The notes under the pieces are model-generated. The model was not told the DNA's origin. It did not search any database and saw only the letters and a program-made list of their open reading frames with translations. DNA of 64,000 nt from Breviolum minutum Mf 1.05b.01 (lineage: Eukaryota; Sar; Dinophyceae; Suessiales; Symbiodiniaceae), in NCBI GenBank assembly GCA_000507305.1, contig DF239114.1, forward strand, positions 188,560 through 252,559. Reading direction: 5' to 3'. The position numbers and the translations under genes are program-made. Shown here one piece after another: positions 35,648 through 49,120 of the stretch (positions are counted from its first letter, which is position 1; each line of letters opens with the position of its first letter).

Positions 35648-38600
35648 CGGTAGTTTCTCTGGGCACCCCCTCTTCACACCAAGGCACGTGAGATCCGCAC
35701 TGAAGGTATCCATCACACCTTGGCCATAAACTTCACCGATGATGATCCGCGCTTGCTTGGCCACTTCACGGATGCGTTCCATGGTCTCGTAACGACCCTC
35801 ATCATCTTCACCTGGCGTGAAGCTGGCTTTGGAATGGATGGTTTTTGATAGGATTTCATGGGAGTTGATTTGAATGATCCAACAGCATGGTCTTACACAC
35901 GGCTTATTTGGGGTTGCTACGAGTACAAGTTCTTTTGGTGAAACATGGTGCATTAGAAACAGACTGCTGGTGAATCACATCCCCCACTTTGCCACCCTAT
36001 TTTCGATGGGTATGGAAAAATCATTGTTTTGTAAATCCGGCCAACAGGGGACCCTATGAAGTTTGTTGGTTTGCCACTTGCCACTGTTGATTTGACGTTG
36101 GCTTCGGATCGAAATTCTGGAGGCAAACGTCAACATCCTGCTCATTGAAAGAAATCCTTCACCCTCGGTCGTATAAAACCCTATCAACGTAGGGATAAGC
36201 TAAGCTCCGTATCAAATAAGTGCAAGCATGTTCTGCTATAGGTCAAGTACTGTTCCAACAAGACACCTAGCACTGCCACCATTTGTCGATCCACTTCAGA
36301 CACCAAGCTGGCGATGGCCGGTGCCAAGCGTTCAGGTGGGACCATAGCAGCCATCAACGGTGTGCCGCCATCGGGTGCTCCAGCCACCTCTACGGGTGTC
36401 AGTTGATCTCGTAGGATGTTGGTCCTGGATGGCTATCAAGCCATAACGGGCCATCCATGGATGGCAAAATCAAGCCCAAGACAACAACAAAATGTGATAT
36501 CATAATATATCAAATACACTTGGCAGGATCTATTCCAGTCTCAAATTTAGCGACTGGACTGGATTCTGTCAAAAAGTTGGGTCCACTCAACAATCAAAGC
36601 ACCGGTTGACTTCACCCATCAATGTCTTGAAACTAAGTTGCTAAAATGGTAAGTGGACCAAACAACAAATGTTGATCTCCCGATAAATTGGATTGTTTTC
36701 TCGCATCGTCCGATCGCGTCATCAGGATGATTCAATCATATTAAAAGGACCATCATGATCTAAATCATCGATTTCTCCGCGCCCCAAAGGGAAAAAAAAG
36801 TCCTGATGTTCTCATCATCAATTCTCAGCAGTTTGTTCAGCATCCCTCGCACGCGACTGGCCTTCTTCTCCAGCTCCTCTTGCATCACAGTGCCTGAATT
36901 TTGAGTGTGCTCAAGATCAATGAAAGGACTACGAGCATGGATGATGTAAGGGATGTCTTCTCCCGAACCTTGTTTGGTTCCTTTACGCTGTTCTGTTATG
37001 AATTGTGGCTTTCTCAAACTATCTTGACAAAACATGATCAGAGATATCAAATATCACAATGCAAATCTGCCAGTACTGCAAGTGGAAGTCAGGCTGCTAG
37101 GCTCCATCAACAACTTTGAGCCTAACAACATCAAAACTTCAATGACCAACAGCGAGCACTTGGTTTCTAAGATCTGGAAAACAAAAAGTTGTCTCAAACA
37201 AATCAAATCAAAAAAAAACAAATGAACCTTAGACCAAGTCAGTCCTTTGCCAAACATTTATACCTTATACCTTATATTCCTTGATTCCAACGTCTTTGTC
37301 AACCCATGGGCAAAGCTGGTTGGAAGACACGGTGCTGATATGCATGAGCACTTGGAGCCGCTCTCCATCAGCTCGTTCTTGGGCTTCGCCGATGTTTAAT
37401 TGCAACACCATCCTGATTTTAGGACCATACTGCTTAGTTATCTATAGAATATCTATAGTATGTAGAGTTGGAAGTTGGTGATGGTGCTGTATATTAAATT
37501 ATATTGAAGGAAAAACAAGTAATTAATTTCTCTGCACTGGATACTCATTCCATCATTTCATACATATCACCAGCCACATTTACAACCTAACAAAAAAATG
37601 GACAAAGAAGATTCAAGGTGGGAGTATTGCGTGAGCTCATTGGTATCTCAGCTCGAATTACAACATCCAATTAGCTGCCTCCCAATTATTCACCGAGTAG
37701 CAAAATAGGCAGCGGACTTTCCACCGTTTTCAACATCTTTCGAATCTTCAGATTCACATCGCCATCGGCTTTTTGTATAAGTTCTTCCAACCTCAATGAT
37801 ATGTTAAGATCAGGTGCTTGCTGCTGGGCAGCAAAAATGTGAACAATTTTGAAACTTAGAAAAGAACGAATGGTAAGAAATGTTGGACAAAGGTGAATTG
37901 GATTCAGATTGGATTCTATTGAATTGGTGGTTTGGGGGTGGTTGGAATCAATGGACACCGTTTTTGAAAGGTATTACTGTCATTGTTTGGGGTTGGAGCG
38001 AGAATTCAATGACCACCAACACAAACCATTAGCATCAAAGTTAAACTCAAAACAATACCTAATAAAAAATCAGGATCACGTCAACGATGCTTATGTTGCA
38101 AATCCTATTGCAGCTGTGTATGCATTGAATATATTGTCCAGACTAGTGCCATTCTGACAGCAAAACGTTGTCAATCTGGTGGTTCACCACTATAAATGGT
38201 GTTGGTATCTTGGGTGTGCATAAAAAACACGGAAACACATGCATCTAAAAACTCTTAGACATATTTAGACATGTTATCCTTCTTGATAAACCATCTTTGT
38301 TTGGCTCCTCATGGCCCTTCGAACTCCACCGAAACCTTCATCATCTAAGGCCCAAGGTACACACCTTTCGCATCTGACAACCTCTTCGTCATAGCACCTT
38401 GAATCGCTTCACCTAAACGTTGCGCAGCTTGATGGTCTGGTGCTGAAGGATCACTCACTTTCATGCGCAAGGTGGATAAATCCTCAGGTCATGTGTGGAA
38501 CATGTCCATCAACCGATCCCCCACCCACCCCAAATCAATCTCACACGCATACACTCGGTCCAACTCGCGCCTACAATTCAGTTAAAAACTGAAAGTCCAT

Positions 38601-38986
38601 GATGTCTCAAATTCAGTGACTTCCATGATCAATCTGAATAGCCTGAAGAGCACAATCAATGGATTCCATCCATGATCATCTCAAAACAATCCATCAATCC
38701 ATTTCTTTACATTCTAAACAAAATGCATCCAGGCTACATCCGGAGACACTTGACCAAAGACCTCTTCCAACCGTTCCTCCAGCTGGTTGCCACCATTCTC
38801 CGCCAATTCCAACAACTCTGGCAACAAACTCTCCTCCGTCGCCGTGGGCGCGGTGGGCATCTCCGCCGCCCGGCGCGGCAGCCGTGAGGGAAGGGACCAC
38901 GACCATGGGAGCACCGTAGGTGTCCACAGCAACAAACCCAAGCACACGACCCGTGTGAAAGGTCGACGAGGATGTGCCATGGCCAT
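35648..38986 (-). CDS. Multi-exon gene for an unrecognised, signal-peptide-bearing protein
   Basis: First exon: ATG at 38984-38986, basic MAMAHPRRPFTR then a hydrophobic VVCLGLLLWTPTVL, consistent with an ER signal peptide or a bipartite plastid leader. Further exons: 38365-38570 (GEAIQGAMTKRLSDAK, GTGTGT donor), 37694-37816 (LRLEELIQKADGDVNLKIRK), 37271-37412 (ERADGERLQVLMHIS), 36803-36893 (EELEKKASRVRGMLNKLLRI), 36267-36424 (RLAPAIASLVSEVDRQMVAV) and 35648-35811 (MERIREVAKQARIIIGEVYG). The last three join in matching phase. The protein is mostly helical and probably a coiled-coil or scaffold type; no family is recognised. An in-frame TGA lies at 38489-38491. The exon 1 donor, the 37271-37412 borders and the true 3' end are unresolved. 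Confidence 0.6.
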
Positions 38987-39426
38987 GGCTGGAAATCGAA
39001 ATTGTTTGGCAAAAATCTGGTGATCAAAATCTGGATGCTGTCATTTGGTCGAGGTGAGGCTGATTCCAGGAGTCATAGACTCTGAAGTGATCAGTGCTTC
39101 ACTCATCTTCACTTCGAGACACTTTTTCCATTCAGTACAACAGAGTCAACTGTCCGGTACTTCAAGTCAGCAAGACTGAAAGACGTGTTAAAGACATGCT
39201 GAATATTGGCACTGCTTATCTTAAACTGAAATCACTTAGCTAGAAGCCTAGGGCCTAGGAGCCAAAACAAAACATGGAGGAAACTGGTCATGAGGAACCT
39301 CATGGTTGTGGGGACCCATGCTGCCATGCTGGTGCTGCGTTATGTAATAGATTTCAGAACGATGATTCATTTTCCTTGCATCAACCTTGATTCAATGGTG
39401 ATGACTACAAATACAGGTTTGCAGTA

Positions 39427-39469
39427 GATGCTGATGATGATGATGATGATGATGATGACGATGATGAGG
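39427..39469. repeat. (GAT)n trinucleotide microsatellite
   Basis: About a dozen GAT units with a few GAC/GCT variants. On the minus strand it gives a poly-Ser stretch that could be the tail of the VIT/VWA gene above it, if that gene reads through to 39405. Confidence 0.9.
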
Positions 39470-39614
39470 GTGACCATGACGAAAATGATGGTAACAACCC
39501 AAGCATCATTTCAATGCCTTCACAAAGTCTCCCAACTGTAGGTGACAAGGTGTTTTCAACCCTCCTTCCCAAAAAAACCAAACGGAAGAAAATGTCCTTC
39601 ATTATCCTTCATTT

Positions 39615-42600
39615 CCCCAGCCGATTTCCAGCCTCCAAAATTTACCCAAACACCCTGTGGTAGGCTCCGTAGCACCGTGCGCATCGCCTGTTTCACGCGC
39701 ACGCGGCGGCTGCCGCGCATGGTGCTTGAGGTGTCCACGAGCACCTGAGATACAAGTCTTGGTTATATGATGATGGTTCAGTGATGATCTGAACAAATGA
39801 TATATCGGAATGTTGAACCCAACGATATCAATATGGAAAAAAATGATTCATGTAAATCATGATCATACTCTCCGTATCCTATGTGTGAAAATGTGCATTT
39901 GTATCCCCATGTGAGAGCCTTAGGTGGTTCTGAAGTGATGGTGAAGTATGGCAGCATGCTGGGCCAGTACGCTATAGCATGCTGCGATGCTACCGAACTC
40001 TCCATGTTCCTTCCCCAAATAGAGGGTCATTATGCCTATAGTTAAAGGAGGCGGGCATTCTCACCAAATACAACTGACTATGATATCTTCCCTCTTGCAA
40101 GCAATAATTAATCGCCGCCTTCATAGCTTGTGTGCCCACTTCCTTCTCTCGGCAACCACATGGACGGATGAATTCAATACCGCCTCACTTTCCTCTCCCA
40201 TTTTCATCAAAGGGACCACGAATTCCAACCTCTCACCGAAAATCTCATCTCCACAAAGTGTACTATGTGGTGACATCCATAAGGCAGCTGCCAAGCGTTG
40301 GCTTCCTCCAGGATCTCGTTGTAAGGTCAAGTGAAAGCCAAATGGATCCGTCAACGGTGGAGCCTGGGTGTTACTGTCATGGTGGTGGGTGGCATGGTGC
40401 TACTTTTGTGGATGTTTGTAGTGATCCAAGCAGGTGGATGTAATGGTGATGTAACTGATTTTCTTGAATTTGAAGGACAACATGTCTGCGCCAATTCATA
40501 GGGATATTCAACTATACACGAGTCATAGCCCATAGCCTTTACAACATAATTTAGCCTGAATCAAAAAACAGGGTTGCTATGACTCTATGATAGAATCATT
40601 CAAATATATATATAAATATATATATATAAATCAAATCACTCAAATTAAAACTCAATGCACACCCACAAATGTTTATATATATATATATACTTTTCTATAT
40701 ATCTAATACAAATACCATATATAACCATAAAACAACTGCTGCTTTTCTCACCAACCTATCACCCCTCCATCTCTCCCGGGTGGCCTCTGTGACCACTTCC
40801 AAGGCCAAATCCTGCAGAGTGGAACGTAGCACCACGTGACGCATGAGTCGTTGTGTCTCCAGCTCAAAGGGTTGGACCACGACACCTGGTGACTGGTGAT
40901 TTTCGTTGTGGTTGGTATATGCCTTATAGGTTGATACCTGTTGATGGTGGAAGAAATCCTGCGAGACTAACCAGTTGAGGTAATGGTAGGTTTTGTCCCA
41001 TTATTTTACGAGGTTTTAATATACATCCCAGGTGGTTAGCCGGATTTCTTACATCAACAGTAGGTAAGGGCAGAATAGTGCATAGTAGATTCTACTTTAG
41101 GTGGCGGAGTGTGTCGGTTGACAGTCTTTGCGGCAATTTATCAACATATAGCGTTGCGCTAGATGGTAGGATCACTCTATCTCGTGTTCACTGAACAAAA
41201 CTATGACAGTGGGATCAGCGAAGCTTAAACAATTCAACCATCCAAACAAACATCAGAAATCGCTTGGCAAGAATGTTGATCGACCCATCTGAAACTCCAC
41301 AAAAAATACCCAAACCATCTTTGTGCCACATCTGCCCGTATGAATCGTAGAACTGCCCAATGATGATCCAGCATTTCTAACAAAACCTGGCAATTTAACG
41401 ATAACCCCTATGCCACGTCCTGGTGTAGATGTCCGAAGTCCTGCGTCTATGGCTGACAAACCTCAAACGTGCTTTCATGATATGGAGATAATGGTTCATC
41501 AGATTCAACATCATATGAAAATAAAAATCAATGAATCTAAACAGCAAACCTTATGTTGTATTCAAAAAATATAGATAAATCAAATTCTACAAAATGTTTG
41601 ATCATCTGATCGTGTTTCTTCTCAGTATCATGGTTTCTTTATCGACATGTTGCTTGTATGCTTGCTACTGGGTGAACTGCTATGGTGGGGAAACGAAATC
41701 TCGCAACTTGGTGACAAATCGGTGATAATAAAATAAGAATGCATGATCAAACATATGCATGTCAATAAATACATGCATATTAACACATCTATAATATGAA
41801 ATGTATGTCTACATAAGCATAAACATAGAATATGGATATACCGTACCTTGTTTTCCTTTATCCTATAAGCGCATCTAGATCATAGATTTTCCTGAAGTTC
41901 GAAATGGTGAACCACAAAAAAAATAGACAACAAATGAGATTCAGCCACCATATTTGCTTAGCGAGATGCCAAAGATCTTCAAAGTCACAGCTTCCGCTAA
42001 GGTCGATTTCCTAGAACTCAAAGGATCACATCCAGGGTTACTAAGCGTAGCAAACAAAGCTCACTTGGCGGAGATGTACTCCAACACAACAAGATTGGGA
42101 AAGTACACCTGCCCCCTAGTATCTCTAATTTTTTCAGATTGCATACATACCATACATTCATCATTTTTGTTGTTCCAACAAAGATGACAGATGGGACATC
42201 AACAAAACAACGAGCACTGCGCACTGCCCTCCTCTTGAGGGCTGGAAAAGTGATGGGCAAATCCAAGACTTGCTTCCCTTCAGCTTTCTGTTTCGCCTGG
42301 CCGCACGCAGTCGCTGCCCGGACCCAAGCTGTGCGTGACGGGCATATATTTTGGGGGGGCTTCCGGCGTTCCGGTAAACAATAAGAAATATCCAGGATAA
42401 GGAAAAAACACCACTGCTTTTTTTTAAAGAATACAGGTATGTACAGTGTCTTTGCGAGTTAAGTACATCTTCCACCAAAAACTTGGAAGTACATCCCCGG
42501 AGGGCTGAGTTTCCATCCAAACTCTTGATGCCTGGAGAAGGAGCAAGTACCTCAGGTGGTAGACACCCTATGATGACGTTCGGGTCTCCAATGATTGGAC

Positions 42601-45600
42601 CACTCAAACATTATCAAATATTTGGGCACGTTATGCCATGATTGGTTGACATCGAATGAAGCCTGCCCATCCAGTTTGATACACTCTTCGAAGCAACTGT
42701 ATATCTTATGGAGTCACGGACGGAGATTGAAGGAACTATGTATGCATCTTCACCGTAGCCAAATTATGTTCACTTTAATAAAACGATTCAGCATCGATTC
42801 AGCATATAAACCACCACTTTTTGAGTAAGTTACTGGTGATGCCAAACAGAGTTATACATGAAAACCCCCCCCCAAAAGACAAACTTGTTCCGGATTGTTT
42901 CATGATTCAAATGGAGATCTTGAGATATCTTGAAGTCGGACCAAGTGGCTCCAGGTGCACTTGCACTTCACCTTCAGCTTTTAACTTTTTCAATTGCACT
43001 CGCTGCTTGCTTTGCCCGGAACCCGAGAACCTCGGCCAAAATGGTGGGGTGATTCTAAGCTGTTGCATTTAGTTCATATGGACTCAAATGAAACTGGAAT
43101 GAAATGGATCTACTGCAAGATTGTGGGAGTTGTTTTCAGAAGTTGCATACACAGGAAACATGGCACATCTTAAATCAAATCCTCAAGATCGACAGGAATT
43201 CTGCAGGTTTTGTTAGTTTGGACACGCACACACTTTCACAGAGACATTCTAGAAAAACATCTTCCCCAATCGCACTCAACCAACATTTTTGTGAGTTGGT
43301 TTGTGGACACCAGGCTCAAAAAAAAAAACATGCTTGCGTTTTTTTTCAGGAAAATCCTTCTATGGCCTAGAAAAAGTGACTCCATGTGAAACCTGGCCAG
43401 GTGGAATCAATGTGTGGTTGGAAACATCTGGGTAAATTTTCGGTGAATCAAACTGAACTAAGGTCATGTTGGACCATTCTGGACCCATCCCCTTACCTTT
43501 CACCACCTATATAGGGGTGATGCATTGATACTACCTGAGTCACCTTGATTTACCCAGAATGTTGAACAGCAATTTCTGTTTATAAAACATACCTCCTGGG
43601 CCAAAGCAACTCATAAAAGCTTAACATATCATTGGAGCACGGTATGGCCGCTGCATCATCACTGCTGCTTCGTGCTACCACACCTTTCATGTCCTGTGCA
43701 TCTCGAGCTGTTGGGGCCAAGGTCTCTGGCACCACTTTCTAGAGAATGAACTTTGATCAAATTCCAGAACTCCACGAAAAACCCTGTCAAAATGTTCTGT
43801 TTACTATCAATCCTTGGTATATTACAATTAAATCCCAAGGCATGTGACCTGCAATCAGCTGCTGTTTGATCACTCATGGTGACAGGTCAGTCCTGAACTT
43901 GGTATCCTTGCAAAACAGCCTCCCGTGGCAACGGAAGCGTCAGCACTGGTGCATCCATGGCTGTCCTTTGGCCACATCGGCGCATGAAAAATCATGGGTT
44001 TGGTGATGAACTTTTGGCAAATCAAAATGCCATCCTGGGAAAATGTTGGATATGTATGGATATGTCATATATAAACATATATGCATATGCATGCTTTTAT
44101 ATTTTATTTTACAATCCAGGCTAATCAGCACCAGGAGGGGTTTCACAATTTCTGAAAAATGCATTACCAATGAAGATCCCAATGTCAATCCTGACTTTTC
44201 ACTGACATTTTTGGAAGGGATGAAGGATGCAGTACATGCCACAAAGAAAAAGCTGGGGCCAAACAAATTGTCGCATCGCTTGCATCGTATATATTTCATA
44301 TTCAGATCAAAATCCAGGCTTTGACTGAAAATGAAGGCCATTTTTCATTGGTGCACATGAGTATATATAGTGAACACTCTGAGAAAAAAACACCAACATA
44401 AACAAAATTTCCCAACCAAATCAGGACTTGGCGAATTTTCTGTCTCCAAGGTGATTCACCTGAAAACTACTGGATCACCATGGCATTTTTCAGCTGCTTT
44501 CCGCCAAGGATCTTCTCATTCTTGTAGGTCAAATTTGCCTCTGATGCAGCTCCAGGTCAAAGACACATGCTGTCATGGAGTCGTGGGTTTTCCCGGCTAA
44601 TCCAAACACAACATGCTACAAAACACTGGGCATTTATGAATTATACCAAGTGGATCATGGCCGAATTTCTCATCAATGGCATATCATGGGACCAACAATT
44701 CGGCTGCGTTTGTTGTTGGACACAATGATATGACCACCCCATTAGGGTTCAAAAACATCCCAGAACAAAATGTGTTGCATCTTTTTGTCCAACAAATCCA
44801 AACAGGATGGAAGAATCTCAAACTTTGACTTCGTGGTTGAAGTGTTTCACAGGCAACTGATGCCACGTCCCATGTCAACAAACTCAGACCACAACAAACT
44901 ATATCATTTGTCAAAACCAAATTGCTCTCGGACCCGGGAATCACCATGACCATGGATCACCGGTCCAAGGCACTGAGATCTTCACCACCAAACCCTGCAA
45001 GTCGACCACCACATCGGCTCGATGTAGTGAAGCTTGACAAGTTCCACGACTGAACCTGGACGACTGAACTAATCATCAGTGACTCCCGTGGAGGCTTCGT
45101 AGGTTTTTTTGGTTGGTGCTTTTAAGGAGCAAAAAAGGACATAGGGACATGTTGATAGATGTGATCTTTTTATTGTTAAAGTGTCAACATTGAAGCAATC
45201 ATGACCTGTTGGAGCCTGTGTCAATATAGACACAAGTCAGTAAAAAAACAGGTTCCAACCATTTGACATGTATTTGTAGATATATAAAAATATATACACA
45301 TAAAATCACATAAATATGATATCTTGTAAATCAAATCAATATTCTGACTCCTTGAACCATGAAGGTTTTAGGAGTTTCCATTCTCAATCTTCCTCCAAGC
45401 AACCTTGTGGCTCCATAGGCTGACAAATCTTTCTCGCAATTTCCTGGAAGCATGCGTTGAACCAAAACCTACGTGGAGTGACCCGATAAATTCCTGAAAG
45501 TCGTTTTGGAAGTACCATGAAGATTATGAAGTACTACCAAGATCTACTAAGTTGCAGTAATTGTCATGATTTTTTGGGTTGGTTTCAGTGGGGCATAAGT

Positions 45601-46071
45601 CCCAGCTTCAAGAAAAGACAAGTTCTCCCTGCGCAAATCGAACAAGATACAAACAAAGCCCGGAAAAGAAAAATTAAAGAAGATACACACATGCTAGGTA
45701 ATTTTAAGGAAACATAATATGAAAATAAGCAGAATATTAGATATCAATAAAAAACATAGGTCTGACTTCTGGGAACAAATCTGCCATGTTGACATCCGAT
45801 TGAGCTAAATAAAAGAGTTTTTTTTTGAGCAACCACTGATTGGAGTGGAAGAAAAAATCATTTAAATCATACTACTGCGTTTATATTCCGGTAAATGACG
45901 TGAACAAAAAAATTGTCTGTACGCTTCTTGGGGCAACCAATTTTTGTTCGCATCCCCTTGAGATTTCTCATAATTTTCGGCGTAGGAACCTGAGATGCTG
46001 CCAGTGACGTGTAGGGCTTGAAGAGCACACGAAACGGCCACAAGGCGGAAGGGTAACCAGTGAATTCTCAT
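39615..46071 (-). CDS. Secreted VIT/VWA-domain protein (inter-alpha-trypsin inhibitor heavy-chain-like), multi-exon
   Basis: Start ATG at 46069-46071 with an in-frame stop just upstream. The leader MRIHWLPFRLVAVSCALQAL is a clear signal peptide. Exon 44961-45032 (RADVVVDLQGLVVKISV) resembles the first VIT strands. Exon 43893-43960 (VLTLPLPREAVLQGYQVQ) matches the VIT FPLP..A.V.GF motif, and 43641-43738 (KVVPETLAPTARDAQDMKG) the following VIT helix. Probable exons follow at about 42930-43040, 42480-42600, 40752-40885 (LMRHVVLRSTLQDLALEVV) and about 40121-40354. Exon 39615-39744 starts LVDTSSTMRGSRRVRVKQAM, a VWA strand with a D-x-S-x-T metal site and first helix. VIT-VWA proteins are mostly secreted or cell-surface adhesion proteins; the function here is unknown. 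Some exons are surely missing, and the VWA domain is incomplete in what I can see. Confidence 0.65.
40600..40700. repeat. AT-rich (TA)n tracts
   Basis: Two blocks of ATATAT/TATATA repeats about 40 bp apart, inside a putative intron of the VIT/VWA gene. Confidence 0.85.
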
Positions 46072-49000
46072 CCACGGCCGTTGGTTTCAACAGTTCACCA
46101 TGGCGGTGAAGAAACGACCAGATATCCAAATATTGGATGAAAAAATGCTGATACAGCCATTAAAATTATATTAGAGCCATGGTGAGTTTTCACCATGATG
46201 TTGGATGAACCAAAAGGAACTTATCATTGGGTGATACCATAGATGATACAATAGATAATGGATAAGAGTCAGAGTGTTTTTGTTTGGTTGCCAGTTGCAG
46301 GCCATGAGCTTAAAAACATGTGTGGATCAAAAGGTTTTCACAATTTAGGAGTCAGCATGAAATCACCCAACTTTGTTTTCCTTCTTGGGGGCACGGGCGT
46401 GTGTACTTTTCTACTTTGGGGTTGAGCCAGCTTTTGAGATTTTCTGGATTAGCTCTTGTAATTTCTGTTGTTTGTTGTTTGGGGTTCTTGTTGGTGCATG
46501 TTGGACGTTGTAGCTTTGCACTTGTTGAGGGTGGATCCTTGTTCAACATGTCTAATCCACCAGAGCTAATCCAACACTTCAAAATGATCACGCTACGGCG
46601 AAGGTATGGTACAAATCATGGCACTGTCCAATCATGAAGCCGTCCCAACGGACAACTCCATCCAAAACCTTTTTCAATCTAACCTGTACTATGAAGTAGG
46701 GCAACAAGCACATGCAAAAAGTATCACTATTCTCCGACCTCCCAACGGATCTGGAACTGCTTAGTGATATTAGTTAAAGTCGAATCACTTTAACCTTACT
46801 AGCATTTTAGCCTTCAATACAAGGCTTGCAAACCCATAAAGCTGTCAACAACCTGCAACACACAATCTATCATCATTCCAAGGTCGATAAACAATGGCTA
46901 TTCTTCAGGAATGGCAGAGGGATCGTAATGTCGTACTGACCAGGTACCACAATTTAACCACTCAAAATTGGGCGTAAAAAGATGGTGTGGAATGGTCTGG
47001 AATCCATCAAATCGTTTTCAAAAGTAACGTTGACATCTGCTTCCTCATTTATATTCACTTCTCCTGAAACAATAGCCTCCTTTACATCCATCTTATAGAT
47101 CTTAAAACAATAATTTTCGGAGGAGCAACTCCATTGCAGCTCCCACCGGTAGGCCTCGAATGCATCGACGCTTCGTGAAGGCGGTTGCCTTCACAAAGGC
47201 TGCGGTTGGTACATCACTGGGACCTGGTTCAATGAGGCACTCTGGTTACTTGTGTCTGCAGTTGATTGGTTCCTTGTGAATTACAGTAACATGAATTAAC
47301 TGGGAGGGACCACTATTGTAGCGGGTGCTTATCTTCCCAAAGTGGCCGAATTCATATGATACAGTTATGAGAATGTAAAACACAAATCACACGTAATGAT
47401 GAACACATTGACTTCCCAAACAAGCCCAAAGATACGGTATGTCTTCACTATCAGCTCACCCCTGCAAGGAATCTTTTTGTCTGGAACTTCAGGGGCGACG
47501 CGTCATCTCAACTGAGTTTCCGTTGCACCAGTACACTGCCCTCCAAGAGGCATATGTGTCCAATCTGTTGCAATTCATTTTTTTTCTAGCATTGTGTTGT
47601 TCACCCAAAGGCCAACTTGGGCAGCGTTCTGGTACAACCTTCCCACAGCTGTGACATCACCTAATGTGATGTATTAATCTTTGAAGGAACGACCTTGTGT
47701 TGAGTCTGACAATTATGGCATTTATTGGCGTCCCTACTAGCCCATAGACAGAGATGTCACCCACTGGGCAAGTCCCAGTCTGCCAATTGGATGGACTAGG
47801 ATTCCCATACTTTGATTGTTATAATGCTGCGCGTTGAAAAAGGGGCAGTATTTTTTGTATTGAGGTTCGAAACTAGTGCTTATAGTGACTGTAATACACA
47901 TTGGAGACCTATATCTTATTAGCCTGGATTTCCAATGAGACCTACTCAACAAGTTGCTCACTTGGGCAAACACTCCGTACTAGCCACTCTCATCAAGCTG
48001 CTTGAAAGAACACACATTCATCAAAATAAGATGGGCTTCATTCAGGCAAAACGAGGAGGATATCACCATAGGGAAGTTCCTCTCATTGGATCCGATCCTC
48101 CAATTCTGAAACAACCAAAACGTACCCAAGTTGGTACATCTACTGTACCACAAACAACAGGTGTTGTCATACCTATCACAAATTATTGGAATACAACCCT
48201 GTCTGTAGATCCAGATTTCCAAACAGCCGCCCCCTTCGCAGAAAGTCTCACCGCACCGAAGCGGGTGCAACAGCCGGTCTCCAGTGGCAGTTTTTCTTCC
48301 AAAGCCGTGAAGGAAACATTTTCACAACAGTTCCACATGCAGAAATTGCTGGCCTCTGTGGTGGAGAAACTGCCAAATTTTAGTGAAGTGAGTGTGTTTC
48401 ATATTTTGTAGAGTATCGCCATCATGTATGTTTCACATCAAAAGGGTGAATGAAACTTTCTTTTTCATTCTCGATTGCTAGCACACTTGGCCCCAGGTTC
48501 AAAAAGGATTAACCAAATTCTCTCATGATAGCTGAATGGCCTGCAAAGCCGCCATTACGGGCAGGCTGCATTTAGATCTTAGAAGTGCTTTACCACTCAC
48601 AAACATCTGTCCTTTCAAGCAGTTCCACTCTTGGCATCTTGAATAAAGCGAAATGCAATTCCAAAAAAAACACACCGCGGGATTCCAAGCTGTCTTGCAC
48701 GCCAAGTCAAAACATCGCGGCTTCCTCCACCGCTGCGATAGCTGTCACCGGGACAGCGAAACCAAAGGCAACTGGTAGCTACTAAGCGACCTGGTCAGGG
48801 TACAACAATATCCAGTTGTGACACTGTCTCTGCCTGTGCATGGTAGTTACATATGTAAGACGTGAGCTCAATTTTGGATCACTTTCGGAAATTCATGTAT
48901 CGATTAAGCAGCAATGCTCAGGAACATGAAGGAACGACCGATATTTGCCTGAATGCGCTGTCGATCTTCTGTGCTGTTTTGCCACGTTGCTACTCAAAGA

Positions 49001-49120
49001 TTCCAACACTGAAAGCCACATCCTGGTCCACACATAGAAAGTCTAGAATATTACCTAAAACACTCTCATCAATTTCGCACTCGGCCAACCCTCCCCAGCA
49101 CCGTCAGAAGCACAAACACC
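46072..49120. other. Intergenic stretch with weak plus-strand exon candidates
   Basis: Between the V-ATPase stop and the VIT/VWA start. Two plus-strand islands look partly coding: about 47470-47575 (LELQGRRVISTEFPLHQYTA) and about 48230-48390 (VKETFSQQFHMQKLLASVVE, ending at a GTGAGTG donor). If real they would be the only plus-strand gene in the window. No family is recognised. Confidence 0.35.

Noticed and set aside
44684-44953. 89-codon minus-strand frame between VIT/VWA exons
   Set aside because: It lies in the presumed intron just below the well-bounded exon at 44961, lacks an acceptor that fits, and its composition is not coding-like.
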